From Flemingiibacterium sp045634005 (GTDB taxonomy: Bacteria; Bacillota; Clostridia; Oscillospirales; CAG-272), in assembly GCA_045634005.1 (NCBI GenBank), contig JAZQZL010000030.1, positions 1 through 28,456 on the forward strand: a DNA stretch of 28,456 bases, given 5' to 3'. The notes under the pieces were generated by a model. That model had not been told where the DNA came from. It made no database searches and worked only from the letters and a program-made list of their open reading frames with translations. Positions 16,464 through 23,865 of this stretch are shown here, in pieces; the first letter of the stretch is position 1, and every line of letters begins with the position of its first letter. The translations under genes were made by a program, and so were the position numbers.

Positions 16464-16493
16464 ATTGTGCAAAAACACCGCAACAATGTGCAA
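16464..16493. promoter_or_regulatory. Paired direct repeats, 21 bp apart: probable operator
   Basis: ATTGTGCAA (16464-16472) and AATGTGCAA (16485-16493) are spaced exactly 21 bp, two helical turns, on the same strand. They lie 20 bp upstream of the -35 of the oxidoreductase promoter. The same core with the same spacing occurs at 25482-25513. This arrangement is usual for AraC-type regulators. Confidence 0.5.
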
Positions 16494-16512
16494 TTTTTTT
16501 TGCGTAAACCCG

Positions 16513-16541
16513 TTGATTTAACCTCGCCGATACTGTATCAT
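16513..16541 (+). promoter_or_regulatory. Promoter of the oxidoreductase-isomerase operon
   Basis: TTGATT (16513-16518), a 17-bp spacer and TATCAT (16536-16541). Both hexamers are imperfect, as expected for a promoter that relies on an activator at the repeats just upstream. Confidence 0.6.
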
Positions 16542-16609
16542 TGAATTGTACGTTACATACTTCAATGAAAGGCGCCTTCGCAAATTCGAGGGCACAGGTT
16601 AAACACAAT

Positions 16610-17698
16610 ATGGCTGAAAATAAGATAATACGCGTTGGAATCATCGGCTGCGGCGGCATTGCAAACGGAAAGCATATGCCTGCTCTCGCAGGTATCGAGG
16701 GCGTCCAAATGGTTGCATTCTGCGACGTCGTTTTCGAGCGCGCAGAAGATGCAGCGAAGAAGTTCGGTACTCCCGATGCAAAGGTATATACTGACTATAA
16801 AGAGCTTCTGGAGGACGAAACCATCGATACGGTTCACGTATGCACTCCCAACAGAAGCCACAGCTTCATCACCGTTGACGCGCTCGAGGCCGGCAAGCAC
16901 GTAATGTGCGAAAAGCCTATGGCCATAAACTCCGCAGAGGCGCAGAAGATGCTCGACGCGGCAAAGCGCACCGGCAAAAAGCTCTCTATCGGCTACCAGA
17001 ACAGAAACACTCCCGAAGCACAGTTTTTAAAGGCAGAGGCCCAAAAGGGCACGTTCGGCGATATCTACTACGCAAAGGCAACGGCACTTCGTCGCCGCGC
17101 AGTTCCTACCTGGGGTGTATTTCTCAACGAAGAGGAGCAAGGCGGCGGTCCGCTCATTGATATAGGTACGCACGCGCTTGACCTTACCCTTTGGATAATG
17201 GACAACTATAAGCCTAAGTACTGTGTAGGTACGGCTTATCACAAGCTTAACAAGGATACCAATACCGGTAACGCCTGGGGCGACTGGGATCCCGACAAGT
17301 TCACCGTCGAGGACTCCGCATTCGGCTTCATAGTAATGGAAAACGGCGCTACCATCGTGGTTGAATCCGCGTGGGCGCTCAACACGCTCGACGTACGCGA
17401 GGCAAAGACAACGCTTTGCGGTACGCTCGCAGGCGGCGATATGGACAACGGCGTTCAGGTAAACTCCATCATCAATGGCAGACAGTGCGTTACCACTGCT
17501 AACCTTCAGGCAGGCGGCGTTGCATTCAACGAGGGCAAGAAGAATCTCGGCAACGCTGATCTCGAGGCCCGCAGATGGATCGACGCCATCAGAAACGATA
17601 CCGAGCCGTACGTTCTTCCAGAACAGGCACTCACCGTTACCCGCATTCTCGAGGGTATCTACGAGTCCGCAAGAACGGGCACCGTATACAATTTCTGA
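16610..17698 (+). CDS. Gfo/Idh/MocA-family NAD(P)-dependent oxidoreductase
   Basis: This 362-residue enzyme is predicted to oxidise or reduce a sugar or cyclitol. Seen: a Rossmann start VGIIGCGGIANG (9-20), CEKPMA (100-105) with the family's catalytic Lys102, and GGGPLIDIGTHALDL (178-192) with the substrate-contacting Asp and His188. The length is usual for the family. The start at 16610 places the Rossmann glycines near residue 10; its RBS is weak (AGGTT nine bases upstream), and an in-frame ATG at 16565 has none. The gene is 18 bases before the isomerase and forms an operon with it. The repeats at 16464-16493 probably control both. The specific substrate cannot be told from sequence. Confidence 0.9.
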   Translation: MAENKIIRVGIIGCGGIANGKHMPALAGIEGVQMVAFCDVVFERAEDAAKKFGTPDAKVYTDYKELLEDETIDTVHVCTPNRSHSFITVDALEAGKHVMCEKPMAINSAEAQKMLDAAKRTGKKLSIGYQNRNTPEAQFLKAEAQKGTFGDIYYAKATALRRRAVPTWGVFLNEEEQGGGPLIDIGTHALDLTLWIMDNYKPKYCVGTAYHKLNKDTNTGNAWGDWDPDKFTVEDSAFGFIVMENGATIVVESAWALNTLDVREAKTTLCGTLAGGDMDNGVQVNSIINGRQCVTTANLQAGGVAFNEGKKNLGNADLEARRWIDAIRNDTEPYVLPEQALTVTRILEGIYESARTGTVYNF

Positions 17699-17716
17699 TA
17701 AGGGGAGGATACTGTT

Positions 17717-18685
17717 ATGAAGCTTGGCGTACTTGCAAACTGCTACGGCAAATTAACGCTTGATGAGGCACTCGCTAAATTCGCCGCTCTCGGCATCGAA
17801 GCCGTTGAGATCGGCGCCGGCGGATACCCGAAAAAGGCGCACTGCGATCCCGCTGTTCTTCTGAACAACGAGGATGAATATAATAAATTTATGGCAACCT
17901 TCAAAAAGTACGGCATCGAGCCCTGCGCTCTCGCGGCACACGGTAATCCCGTACATCCCAATAAGACTATCGCGGCTGAATTCGAGTCAGATTTCAGAAA
18001 CGCGGTCCTGCTTGCCGAAAAAATGGGACTTGACACCGTTATCACCTTCTCAGGCTGTCCCGGAGATCACGACGGCGCAAAGCTTCCCAACTGGGTAACG
18101 TGTGCTTGGCCGAACGATTTCGGTGAGGTGCTTGAATATCAGTGGAATGAGGTGCTCATTCCCTATTGGAAAGAGGAAGTAAAATTCGCAAACGCTCACG
18201 GCGTTACGAAAATAGCGCTCGAAATGCACCCCGGATTTTGCGTTTACAATCCTGCAACGCTTCTGCGTCTACGCGAGGCTGTCGGCCCGACCATCGGCGC
18301 GAACTTCGATCCCTCGCATCTTTTCTGGCAGGGCATCGATCCTATCGCGGCTATTCGCGAGCTTCGCGGCGCTATCTACCACGTTCACGCGAAGGATACC
18401 AAGATTGATGACATCAACACCGCACGAAACGGCGTTCTTGACACCAAGAGCTTCAAGGACGAGCCTAACCGTGCATGGATCTTCCGCTCTATCGGCTTCG
18501 GGCACGATCTCGGCACGTGGAAGGCTATCTGCTCCGAGCTCCGCCTTGCAGGCTACGACAAGGTTATGTCCATCGAGCACGAGGACAGCCTTATGAGCAT
18601 CGACGAGGGTCTTGCAAAGGCTGTTGAGGCGCTCAGTCAGTGCATCATAAGAGAGCCAATGCCGCGTACTATTTCGTGGGCATAA
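17717..18685 (+). CDS. Sugar isomerase/epimerase (AP-endonuclease-2 TIM barrel)
   Basis: This 322-residue protein resembles xylose-isomerase-like TIM-barrel enzymes that isomerise or epimerise sugars and inosose-type compounds. Seen: a start MKLGVLANCYG, repeated GIEAVEIG and GIEPCALAAHGN strands, metal-ligand candidates in ALEMHPGFCVYN (Glu and His), GANFDPSHLFWQG (Asp and His), YHVHAKDTK (His) and MSIEHED (Glu). GGGGAGG lies eight bases before the ATG. It follows the oxidoreductase by 18 bases, a common pairing in catabolic operons that convert oxidised sugars. It is followed by a hairpin at 18711. The substrate is not identifiable. Confidence 0.88.
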   Translation: MKLGVLANCYGKLTLDEALAKFAALGIEAVEIGAGGYPKKAHCDPAVLLNNEDEYNKFMATFKKYGIEPCALAAHGNPVHPNKTIAAEFESDFRNAVLLAEKMGLDTVITFSGCPGDHDGAKLPNWVTCAWPNDFGEVLEYQWNEVLIPYWKEEVKFANAHGVTKIALEMHPGFCVYNPATLLRLREAVGPTIGANFDPSHLFWQGIDPIAAIRELRGAIYHVHAKDTKIDDINTARNGVLDTKSFKDEPNRAWIFRSIGFGHDLGTWKAICSELRLAGYDKVMSIEHEDSLMSIDEGLAKAVEALSQCIIREPMPRTISWA

Positions 18686-18710
18686 GCATAAAACACAAAA
18701 CATAAAGAAA

Positions 18711-18745
18711 AGAGCCCTCAAGGCAGGGCTCTTCTCTGTTTAATT
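18711..18745 (+). terminator. Terminator or attenuator between the isomerase gene and mnmM
   Basis: AGAGCCCT (18711-18718), a CAAGGC loop and AGGGCTCT (18725-18732) form an 8-bp stem; the following tract is only partly T-rich (TCTCTGTTTAATTTT). The mnmM ribosome binding site starts about five bases later, and no promoter is visible in between. Confidence 0.75.
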
Positions 18746-18762
18746 TTAAAGGAGATACAAAT

Positions 18763-19320
18763 ATGGCACAGGTCGATCTGCTCGATATGCACAAATACTT
18801 TATACTTCAGCATCTTAAGGAGGGTGACGTAGCCGTTGACTATACTATGGGCAACGGACACGACACGGAGTTTCTCTCCAAAACGGTAGGCGAGAACGGA
18901 AAGGTATACGCGTTCGATATACAAGAGGCAGCCGTTGAGTCGACGAGAAAAAATCTCGCGGCGGCAAACTGTCCCGAGAATTACACGCTCATCTGCAAAT
19001 CCCATCATCTTGTGAAGGATTACGTTAAGGAAAAGGTCAAAGCCGGTATGTTCAATCTCGGCTATCTGCCAGGAAGCGACAAGTCGATAACCACCATGCG
19101 CGACACTACCTTGGCGGCTATCGACGCGGCTATTGAGCTTATGGACGAGGACGCTATCATTTTGATCGCCGTTTATCCCGGTCACGCCGAGGGCGACATC
19201 GAGGGGCAGCTTGTCGGCGAAAAGCTCTCGAAACTCAATAGAAAGCAGTACACCGTCGCGTGCTTTAAAATGATGAACTCCCCCACAAGCCCGTTCTTCT
19301 ATATCATCGAGGGAAGATAA
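18763..19320 (+). CDS. mnmM: tRNA 5-aminomethyl-2-thiouridine methyltransferase MnmM (YtqB)
   Basis: This 185-residue class I SAM-dependent methyltransferase matches the YtqB/MnmM family, which methylates the aminomethyl group of wobble uridine to give mnm5s2U in tRNA of Gram-positive bacteria. Seen: SAM motif I VDYTMGNGHDT (25-35), FDIQ after the second strand (51-54), and FNLGYLPGSDKSITT (97-111), a stretch I recognise as characteristic of this family. AAAGGAGA lies seven bases before the ATG. The length is standard. It follows the sugar operon but is probably functionally unrelated; expression may depend on readthrough of the hairpin at 18711. Confidence 0.88.
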   Translation: MAQVDLLDMHKYFILQHLKEGDVAVDYTMGNGHDTEFLSKTVGENGKVYAFDIQEAAVESTRKNLAAANCPENYTLICKSHHLVKDYVKEKVKAGMFNLGYLPGSDKSITTMRDTTLAAIDAAIELMDEDAIILIAVYPGHAEGDIEGQLVGEKLSKLNRKQYTVACFKMMNSPTSPFFYIIEGR

Positions 19321-19385
19321 TTACGTAAAATTTTTGGCTTTTCCCTTGCTTTTGTGAAATAATTATAAACATTTTGAAAAAATAT

Positions 19386-19414
19386 TTGTAAAATCGCGAA
19401 TTATGTGATATACT
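19386..19414 (+). promoter_or_regulatory. Promoter of the Nudix gene
   Basis: TTGTAA (19386-19391), a 17-bp spacer and TATACT (19409-19414) preceded by TGTGA. The 140-bp gap before the gene shows nothing else recognisable. Confidence 0.65.
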
Positions 19415-19460
19415 ATATATGTTTATGTTTTAATTCACAAAATGAAGGGAGGCGACACCG

Positions 19461-20231
19461 ATGGGACACCGTTTTTTTAGTGAAGGACGCAGATTTGCGG
19501 ACCAATCCGAGCGTTCTTTTGCCGAATCCGTGCTTGGCGCACAGTACACCGTTCGCGTTTATGCGCGTCACGAAAACGTATTTCGCGGAACGGCTACGAT
19601 AACGAGCAAGGGTGTATCAAGCGTACATACCGCGTACATTATATGCGGTGAACAAACCACGGCTCCGCGCATATCGGGAACGGTTGTCGGTATACTTATC
19701 GACAGGGACAGCGGCATCGTATCGGTGGTGCTTTCCGATAAGGATAAATTTCTCTATCAGCACGAGATTGCCGAGGCAGTCGATTACTGGGAGGGCGAAA
19801 AGCGCAACAAGATATACTGTCTGCGCGAGAAATCCTGCGGCGCAGTCGTATTCACCGAGGAAGGCGGCGAGCGCAAATACCTTATTATTCGTATGAATCT
19901 CGGTCACTGCGGACTTCCCAAGGGACACACGGAAAAGTACGAAAACGAGGTTGAAACGGCGATCCGCGAGGTGCTTGAGGAAACGGGCGTAAATATAACG
20001 CTTGTCGAAGGCTTCAGAAAATCCGTTGAATATTCCCTTTCCGCACGTACCAAAAAGGAATCCGTATATTTTCTCGGACGCTTCGATGGCGACGAAATAA
20101 AGATACAGCCTTCTGAAGTCAGCTCGTACCGCCTTTGCAGCTATGAGCACGCACGCAAGATCATAACGTACGAAAATGACCGCACTATACTCGATGCGGC
20201 AGAAGAACTCTTAAACGGTAAAGCACAGTAA
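19461..20231 (+). CDS. Nudix hydrolase, Ap4A-hydrolase-like, with N-terminal extension
   Basis: This 256-residue protein has a C-terminal Nudix domain (about 120-250). Seen: KSCGAVVF (124-131), CGLPKGHTEKYE (150-161) and a perfect Nudix box (Gly155 to Val177, with Glu161, REVLEETGV at 169-177). The surrounding sequence is like bacterial bis(5'-nucleosyl)-tetraphosphatases, which split Ap4A-type dinucleotides. The first 118 residues are an extra domain: a basic start, a beta-rich part (27-65) and another beta segment (70-100); I do not recognise it. GGGAGG lies eight bases before the ATG, and the gene has its own promoter and terminator. The Ap4A assignment is by pattern; other Nudix substrates are possible. 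Confidence 0.85.
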   Translation: MGHRFFSEGRRFADQSERSFAESVLGAQYTVRVYARHENVFRGTATITSKGVSSVHTAYIICGEQTTAPRISGTVVGILIDRDSGIVSVVLSDKDKFLYQHEIAEAVDYWEGEKRNKIYCLREKSCGAVVFTEEGGERKYLIIRMNLGHCGLPKGHTEKYENEVETAIREVLEETGVNITLVEGFRKSVEYSLSARTKKESVYFLGRFDGDEIKIQPSEVSSYRLCSYEHARKIITYENDRTILDAAEELLNGKAQ

Positions 20232-20234
20232 CAA

Positions 20235-20266
20235 AGGCGCCACGGTCAAGCCGTGGCGCTTCTTTT
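20235..20266 (+). terminator. Terminator between the Nudix gene and trpS
   Basis: GCGCCACGG (20237-20245), a TCAAG loop and CCGTGGCGC (20251-20259) form a 9-bp perfect stem followed by TTCTTTT. The genes are convergent, and the stem could also end the trpS transcript, though the minus-strand T tract is weaker. Confidence 0.85.
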
Positions 20267-20272
20267 ATGCTT

Positions 20273-21361
20273 TTATAATGCCTTGTATTTTTCCGCCTGC
20301 TCTGCAATAAGTGCCGCATCGTCGAAATAGTTGATCTTCATCGCCGACTTTACCTCGTCGAGAGTAGCCGCAGCCGCCTCGCGTGCGACCTCGCTTCCCT
20401 TCTTGAGAATTTCGTAAACGCCTGCAATGTCCTTCTGATACTCCGCACGCTTCTGTCTGATAGGCTCGAGCGTGGTTTCGAGCACCGAGAGGAGGAATTT
20501 CTTAACCTTCACGTCGCCAAGACCGCCGCGCTGATAGTGCGCCTTTAATTCGTCGAGATTCGCGTAATCGGGTAAGAATTCAGCGAAATGCTCATCGCGT
20601 GCGAAAGCGTCGAGATAGGTGAATACGGTGTTGCCCTCGATCTTACCGGGGTCGGTGATCTTGATGTGATCGGGGTCGGTAAACATACTCATAACCTTGG
20701 TCTTAAGGTCAGCGGAATTTTCGGAGAGATATATGCAATTTCCGAGCGACTTCGACATCTTTGCGTTGCCGTCAGTGCCGGGAAGTCTGCGGCAAGCAGC
20801 ATCTGTGGGAAGCAGCGCGTCCGGCTCAACAAGTACTTCGCCGTAAACGTCGTTGAACTTGCGAACGATCTCGCGCGTCTGCTCAATCATCGGAAGCTGG
20901 TCCTCGCCTACGGGAACGGTGGTAGCCTTGAATGCAGTTATATCCGCCGCCTGACTTATCGGATATGTGAAAAATCCAACCGGAATGCTCGTTTCGAAGT
21001 TGCGCATCTGGATCTCCGCCTTAACGGTGGGATTACGCTGGAGGCGCGAAACGGTAACGAGATTCATATAGTAGAACGACAGCTCGCAAAGCTCGGGGAT
21101 CTGCGACTGAATGAAAAGCGTGGATTTGGTGGGATCGAGTCCGCAGGAAAGATAGTCGAGCGCAACCTCGATAATGTTCTGACGAACCTTTTCGGGGTTA
21201 TCAGCGTTATCCGTGAGCGCCTGCGCATCGGCGATCATTATATAAGTTTTATCGAAAAGACCGCTGTTCTGAAGCTCCACGCGACGGCGAAGAGAGCCGA
21301 CGTAGTGACCGATGTGGAGCTTACCCGTAGGGCGGTCGCCCGTAAGTATAATTTTGGACAT
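20273..21361 (-). CDS. trpS: Tryptophanyl-tRNA synthetase
   Basis: This 362-residue class Ic aminoacyl-tRNA synthetase charges tRNA-Trp with tryptophan using ATP. Seen: PTGKLHIGHYVGS (11-23) with the HIGH signature (16-19), KMSKS at 201-205, and VPVGEDQLPMIEQTREI (149-165), a conserved TrpRS helix. The length is at the upper end for bacterial TrpRS (about 330-360). AAGGAG lies eight bases before the ATG. A near-perfect promoter sits 33 bases upstream, and the leader (about 25 bases) is too short for a T-box, so no T-box control is visible. The genes on either side are unrelated. Confidence 0.97.
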   Translation of the reverse strand: MSKIILTGDRPTGKLHIGHYVGSLRRRVELQNSGLFDKTYIMIADAQALTDNADNPEKVRQNIIEVALDYLSCGLDPTKSTLFIQSQIPELCELSFYYMNLVTVSRLQRNPTVKAEIQMRNFETSIPVGFFTYPISQAADITAFKATTVPVGEDQLPMIEQTREIVRKFNDVYGEVLVEPDALLPTDAACRRLPGTDGNAKMSKSLGNCIYLSENSADLKTKVMSMFTDPDHIKITDPGKIEGNTVFTYLDAFARDEHFAEFLPDYANLDELKAHYQRGGLGDVKVKKFLLSVLETTLEPIRQKRAEYQKDIAGVYEILKKGSEVAREAAAATLDEVKSAMKINYFDDAALIAEQAEKYKAL

Positions 21362-21393
21362 TGTATGTCTCCTTTTATTATGGTAATATATAG

Positions 21394-21422
21394 ATTATAC
21401 CACGATAACACGGCGATGTCAA
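21394..21422 (-). promoter_or_regulatory. Promoter of trpS
   Basis: On the minus strand, a consensus TTGACA (21422-21417), a 17-bp spacer and TATAAT (21399-21394) preceded by CGTGG. One of the strongest promoters in the window. Confidence 0.85.
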
Positions 21423-21446
21423 GTGTGTTTTTAAGTGCGGGAGCAA

Positions 21447-21480
21447 CAAAAGGGCAGAAGCAAATGCTTCTGCTCTTTTG
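21447..21480 (-). terminator. Terminator of the nucleoside hydrolase gene
   Basis: GCAGAAGC (21454-21461), a AAAT loop and GCTTCTGC (21466-21473), extended by the flanking AAAAGGG and CTCTTTT, form a stem with a minus-strand T run. It lies between the nucleoside hydrolase stop and the trpS promoter. Confidence 0.85.
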
Positions 21481-21482
21481 TG

Positions 21483-22376
21483 TTACTTATTCGTCAGCTT
21501 CAGTATCATATCGTGCTTGAGTCTGTTCGTATTGATGCGCTTGACCTGGCAGATTGGGTGTCTATCCTCCGACACGCTCCATGTGCGGTCATACTCGGGT
21601 ATGGGGCTTGGGATCATCCTTGCCTCCATAGAATCGATCTCCCCGTTGAGCAGCCACGCAATAGCCGTGACGTCCCACATAACCTTTGAAGCGTGCTCGT
21701 TAAAGCCCATTTTATCCATATGCTTCAGCGTGATATCGAGAAAATACTCGCAAACGTCATTGCCCGTCAGCCACGCGCGAAGCTCGGGACGCGAGAATTT
21801 AAACACGTCAATGACACCGCCCGCAGGCAAATGGCAAAGCCGCGCGCCGCAGCCGAATATTATACGCCCTGCAGCAATATCCTGAAAGAGATTAAACTCC
21901 TCGTTGTGACCGTAGTCGAGCGCGTGTCCCGCGAGCCAAACGACAACGATCCTGTCCTTGATCTCGGGCTTTATCAAAAGCGCCGATGCAACGTTGGTGA
22001 TCGCGCCTATCGATACGACGAACAGAGGCTCCTCGGGCGTATGCTTCATCGCTCTGTCTATCAAATCAAGTGCCGCCTCGGATACGCGCGGCTCCGTTTC
22101 GGACGCAAGATAATCGGTAGAGCCGCGAAAAACGGGAACGTCCTCGCGATCGATCCTTTGTAATATATCCTTTATGGCAACGTAGCTTTTTTCCATACCC
22201 TCCTCGGGGGATTTAACCTTACCGTTGAGAAACGGCGCGGCGTATATTGCCCGGGCGTTTAATTTATCGGACGATTTCAACATATATACGATAGCGACTA
22301 AATCGTCGACCTCGTTAAATGCGTCCGTGTCAAGCACTACGTCCGCATTCGTTTTGGGCAAATAGTTTTCTATCAT
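21483..22376 (-). CDS. Nucleoside hydrolase-like protein (IUNH family)
   Basis: This 297-residue protein resembles inosine-uridine nucleoside hydrolases, which cut the N-glycosidic bond of ribonucleosides with a bound calcium. Seen: VVLDTDAFNEVDDLVAIVYML (13-33), an Asp-rich calcium-binding start like the family's DTDxGxDD but two residues longer; LFVVSIGAITNVASAL, a family motif; and a conserved WDVTAIAWLL near the C-terminus that holds the other metal Asp. The start at 22376 has AAAGGA eight bases upstream; a longer version to 22463 reads into the promoter. No signal peptide. The odd N-terminal motif suggests a distinct subgroup, so the substrate may not be a canonical nucleoside. Confidence 0.85.
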   Translation of the reverse strand: MIENYLPKTNADVVLDTDAFNEVDDLVAIVYMLKSSDKLNARAIYAAPFLNGKVKSPEEGMEKSYVAIKDILQRIDREDVPVFRGSTDYLASETEPRVSEAALDLIDRAMKHTPEEPLFVVSIGAITNVASALLIKPEIKDRIVVVWLAGHALDYGHNEEFNLFQDIAAGRIIFGCGARLCHLPAGGVIDVFKFSRPELRAWLTGNDVCEYFLDITLKHMDKMGFNEHASKVMWDVTAIAWLLNGEIDSMEARMIPSPIPEYDRTWSVSEDRHPICQVKRINTNRLKHDMILKLTNK

Positions 22377-22409
22377 AAGCGTATCCTTTCGCGAGCTATA
22401 TACACCGCG

Positions 22410-22438
22410 ATTATACCACACAGCACCGCGAATGTCAA
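22410..22438 (-). promoter_or_regulatory. Promoter of the nucleoside hydrolase gene
   Basis: On the minus strand, TTGACA (22438-22433), a 17-bp spacer and TATAAT (22415-22410) preceded by TGTGG. It is nearly the twin of the trpS promoter. Confidence 0.85.
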
Positions 22439-22461
22439 GTGGTAAAGGCAATACGCTACAC

Positions 22462-22500
22462 AAAAAAGCAGCGACGCTTTTTGGCCGCTGCTTTCTTTAA
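22462..22500 (-). terminator. Terminator of the antiporter gene
   Basis: AAAGCAGCG (22465-22473) pairs with CGCTGCTTT (22486-22494) around a 12-base loop, with T runs on both sides. On the minus strand it follows the antiporter stop by 11 bases and ends in TTTTTTG. Confidence 0.85.
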
Positions 22501-22511
22501 GTTAATTCAGA

Positions 22512-23540
22512 TCAAAATACCTTCAGCGCAATGAGCACCTGAAGCACAACGAACGCCGCGTATATAACGAGAAGCGTTACACCCTGCCAGCGACGAAGCT
22601 TACCCTTGAATACCGTGGGAAGCGTCATAAGTGCCATTACAGCCACCATAAGAGGAAGCTCAACAAGCTTTGATGTGTTGTATCCGAACATCGTGCTTCC
22701 TGCGGGTACCGCGAACGGCGAGAGCGTTACAGCAGCGCCGGATACGAGAACGAGATTGAATATGTTCGCGCCGATGATGTTACCGAGCGAAAGTGCACCG
22801 TGTCCCTTGAGAAGTGCGGTAACAGCAGTAACAAGCTCGGGAAGCGAGGTGCAGAGTGCAACGATGGTAACGCCAACGACCTCGGTAGGAATACCCGCCA
22901 TAGTAGCAAGAGAAACAGAGGAGCCCTCGAGCATATCCGCGCCAACAGCGATAAGAGCGGCGCTAAGTACAAGCACGATAAGATTCTTAATGAAGGGCGA
23001 GCTCTTCTGGTCGTCCTCTTCGGTTTCCTCGCCCTTATCGGGATTTTTGAGACCCTTTATGAACGTCATCGTCATATAGATAGCGAAAACAACGAGCATA
23101 ACGATACCGAGCCATCTGTCAAACGTACCGAATACGTACGCGGCAACGAGATATATAGCAGCCGAGATAAAGAAGAAAATAATCGGTGTAACGATTGCTT
23201 TACGGTTAACGGGAGCGGGACGGATAGCAATAGTCAGCGCTGCGATAAGTGCAGTGTTACATATGATCGAGCCGATCGCGTTTCCGTATGCGATAGCGCC
23301 GTTATTATTCAGTGCGGCGGTGACCGATACCATTACCTCGGGAAGCGTTGTTCCGATGGAAACGATGGTAGCACCGATAACGATTTCGGGGACACGGAAG
23401 CGCTTGGCAATACCGACTGCAGAGTCAACGAACCAGTCGCCGCCCTTGATGAGCATTAAAACGCCTACTGCAAAAAGCGCGAGCGATCCGATAAGAGTAT
23501 CGGTAAGACCGTTGTACCAGGTTAAAAGCTGTGTGAGCAT
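22512..23540 (-). CDS. Calcium/sodium antiporter of the CaCA family (YrbG-like)
   Basis: This 342-residue membrane protein has about ten membrane segments in two inverted halves. Seen: the two alpha-repeats GATIVSIGTTLPE (56-68) and GVTIVALCTSLPE (223-235), each with the ion-binding Pro-Glu, followed by GNAIGSIICN and GNIIGANIFN. An acidic loop (EETEEDDQ, 171-178) joins the halves. This is the K+-independent YrbG-type arrangement, exchanging Ca2+ for Na+ or H+ across the cell membrane. The start at 23540 has AAGGAG ten bases upstream; the version from 23600 reads into the palindromic element and is unlikely. No clear promoter lies between it and the tRNA, so it may depend on readthrough or on a promoter I cannot see. 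Confidence 0.92.
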   Translation of the reverse strand: MLTQLLTWYNGLTDTLIGSLALFAVGVLMLIKGGDWFVDSAVGIAKRFRVPEIVIGATIVSIGTTLPEVMVSVTAALNNNGAIAYGNAIGSIICNTALIAALTIAIRPAPVNRKAIVTPIIFFFISAAIYLVAAYVFGTFDRWLGIVMLVVFAIYMTMTFIKGLKNPDKGEETEEDDQKSSPFIKNLIVLVLSAALIAVGADMLEGSSVSLATMAGIPTEVVGVTIVALCTSLPELVTAVTALLKGHGALSLGNIIGANIFNLVLVSGAAVTLSPFAVPAGSTMFGYNTSKLVELPLMVAVMALMTLPTVFKGKLRRWQGVTLLVIYAAFVVLQVLIALKVF

Positions 23541-23601
23541 AAATTTTGATCTCCTTGAATTTAAGGTTTTGATGTAAAATGTGTTTGCCGTTCTTTTCAT
23601 T

Positions 23602-23700
23602 GTGAGAAACGGGACTTGCTCGCCTGCGGGCGAAGCGGTGCCGCGGGAAAACAGTCCACCTGACTGTTTTCTTACACGCGGCCTTCAAGTCCCGCTCATA
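23602..23700. repeat. Structured palindromic element resembling a tRNA 3' end
   Basis: Outer arms CGGGACTTG (23610-23618) and CAAGTCCCG (23686-23694) enclose three further pairings: TCGCC/GGCGA (23620-23633), CCGCG/CGCGG (23641-23681) and GAAAACAGTC/GACTGTTTTC (23647-23671). The 15 bases GAGAAACGGGACTTG at 23604-23618 also occur in the acceptor and T arm of the adjacent tRNA-Leu (23754-23768). From memory, similar AAACAGTCC-palindrome elements are scattered in Clostridia genomes and give false ORFs. It probably is a dispersed, non-coding, mobile-type repeat. Confidence 0.7.
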
Positions 23701-23710
23701 TCTTGAAAAG

Positions 23711-23748
23711 AAAAAATCAGCATCGGGCGAGCCCAACACTGATTTTTT
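23711..23748 (-). terminator. Terminator after tRNA-Leu
   Basis: The arms ATCAG-TGTTGGGC and GCCCGATG-CTGAT (minus-strand reading) pair over about 13 bp, including G-U pairs, around a very small loop. T runs lie on both sides. The A run begins directly at the CCA end of the tRNA. Confidence 0.85.
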
Positions 23749-23832
23749 GGTGCGAGAAACGGGACTTGAACCCGTACGGTGTGAACCACACGCCCCTCAA
23801 ACGTGCGCGTCTGCCAGTTCCGCCACTCTCGC
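23748..23832 (-). tRNA. tRNA-Leu (anticodon GAG), CCA encoded
   Basis: The 85-base minus-strand sequence folds as a class II tRNA: acceptor GCGAGAG pairs with TTCTCGC, the D arm has TGGCGGAACTGGCAGAC, and the anticodon stem CACGT/GCGTG frames a TTGAGGG loop with anticodon GAG. A long variable arm (GGTTCACACC) follows, then the T arm CGGGTTCAAGTCCCG and the encoded CCA. A long variable arm and the D-loop pattern fit leucine. It decodes CUC and CUU. It has its own promoter and terminator. Confidence 0.97.
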
Positions 23833-23865
23833 GTATTGCTGAGCTCTTGCCCTGCAACGTGATAT

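Noticed and set aside
21362..21422. A T-box leader for trpS
   Set aside because: The promoter is only 33 bases from the start codon, leaving no room for a T-box structure.
20588..21520. A 310-codon open frame on the plus strand
   Set aside because: It is antisense to trpS and extends over the trpS promoter. It is a shadow of the real gene.
23425..23739. A 104-codon open frame on the minus strand over the palindromic element
   Set aside because: It overlaps the antiporter's N-terminus and the non-coding repeat, has no RBS, and is typical of the false ORFs such palindromes create.
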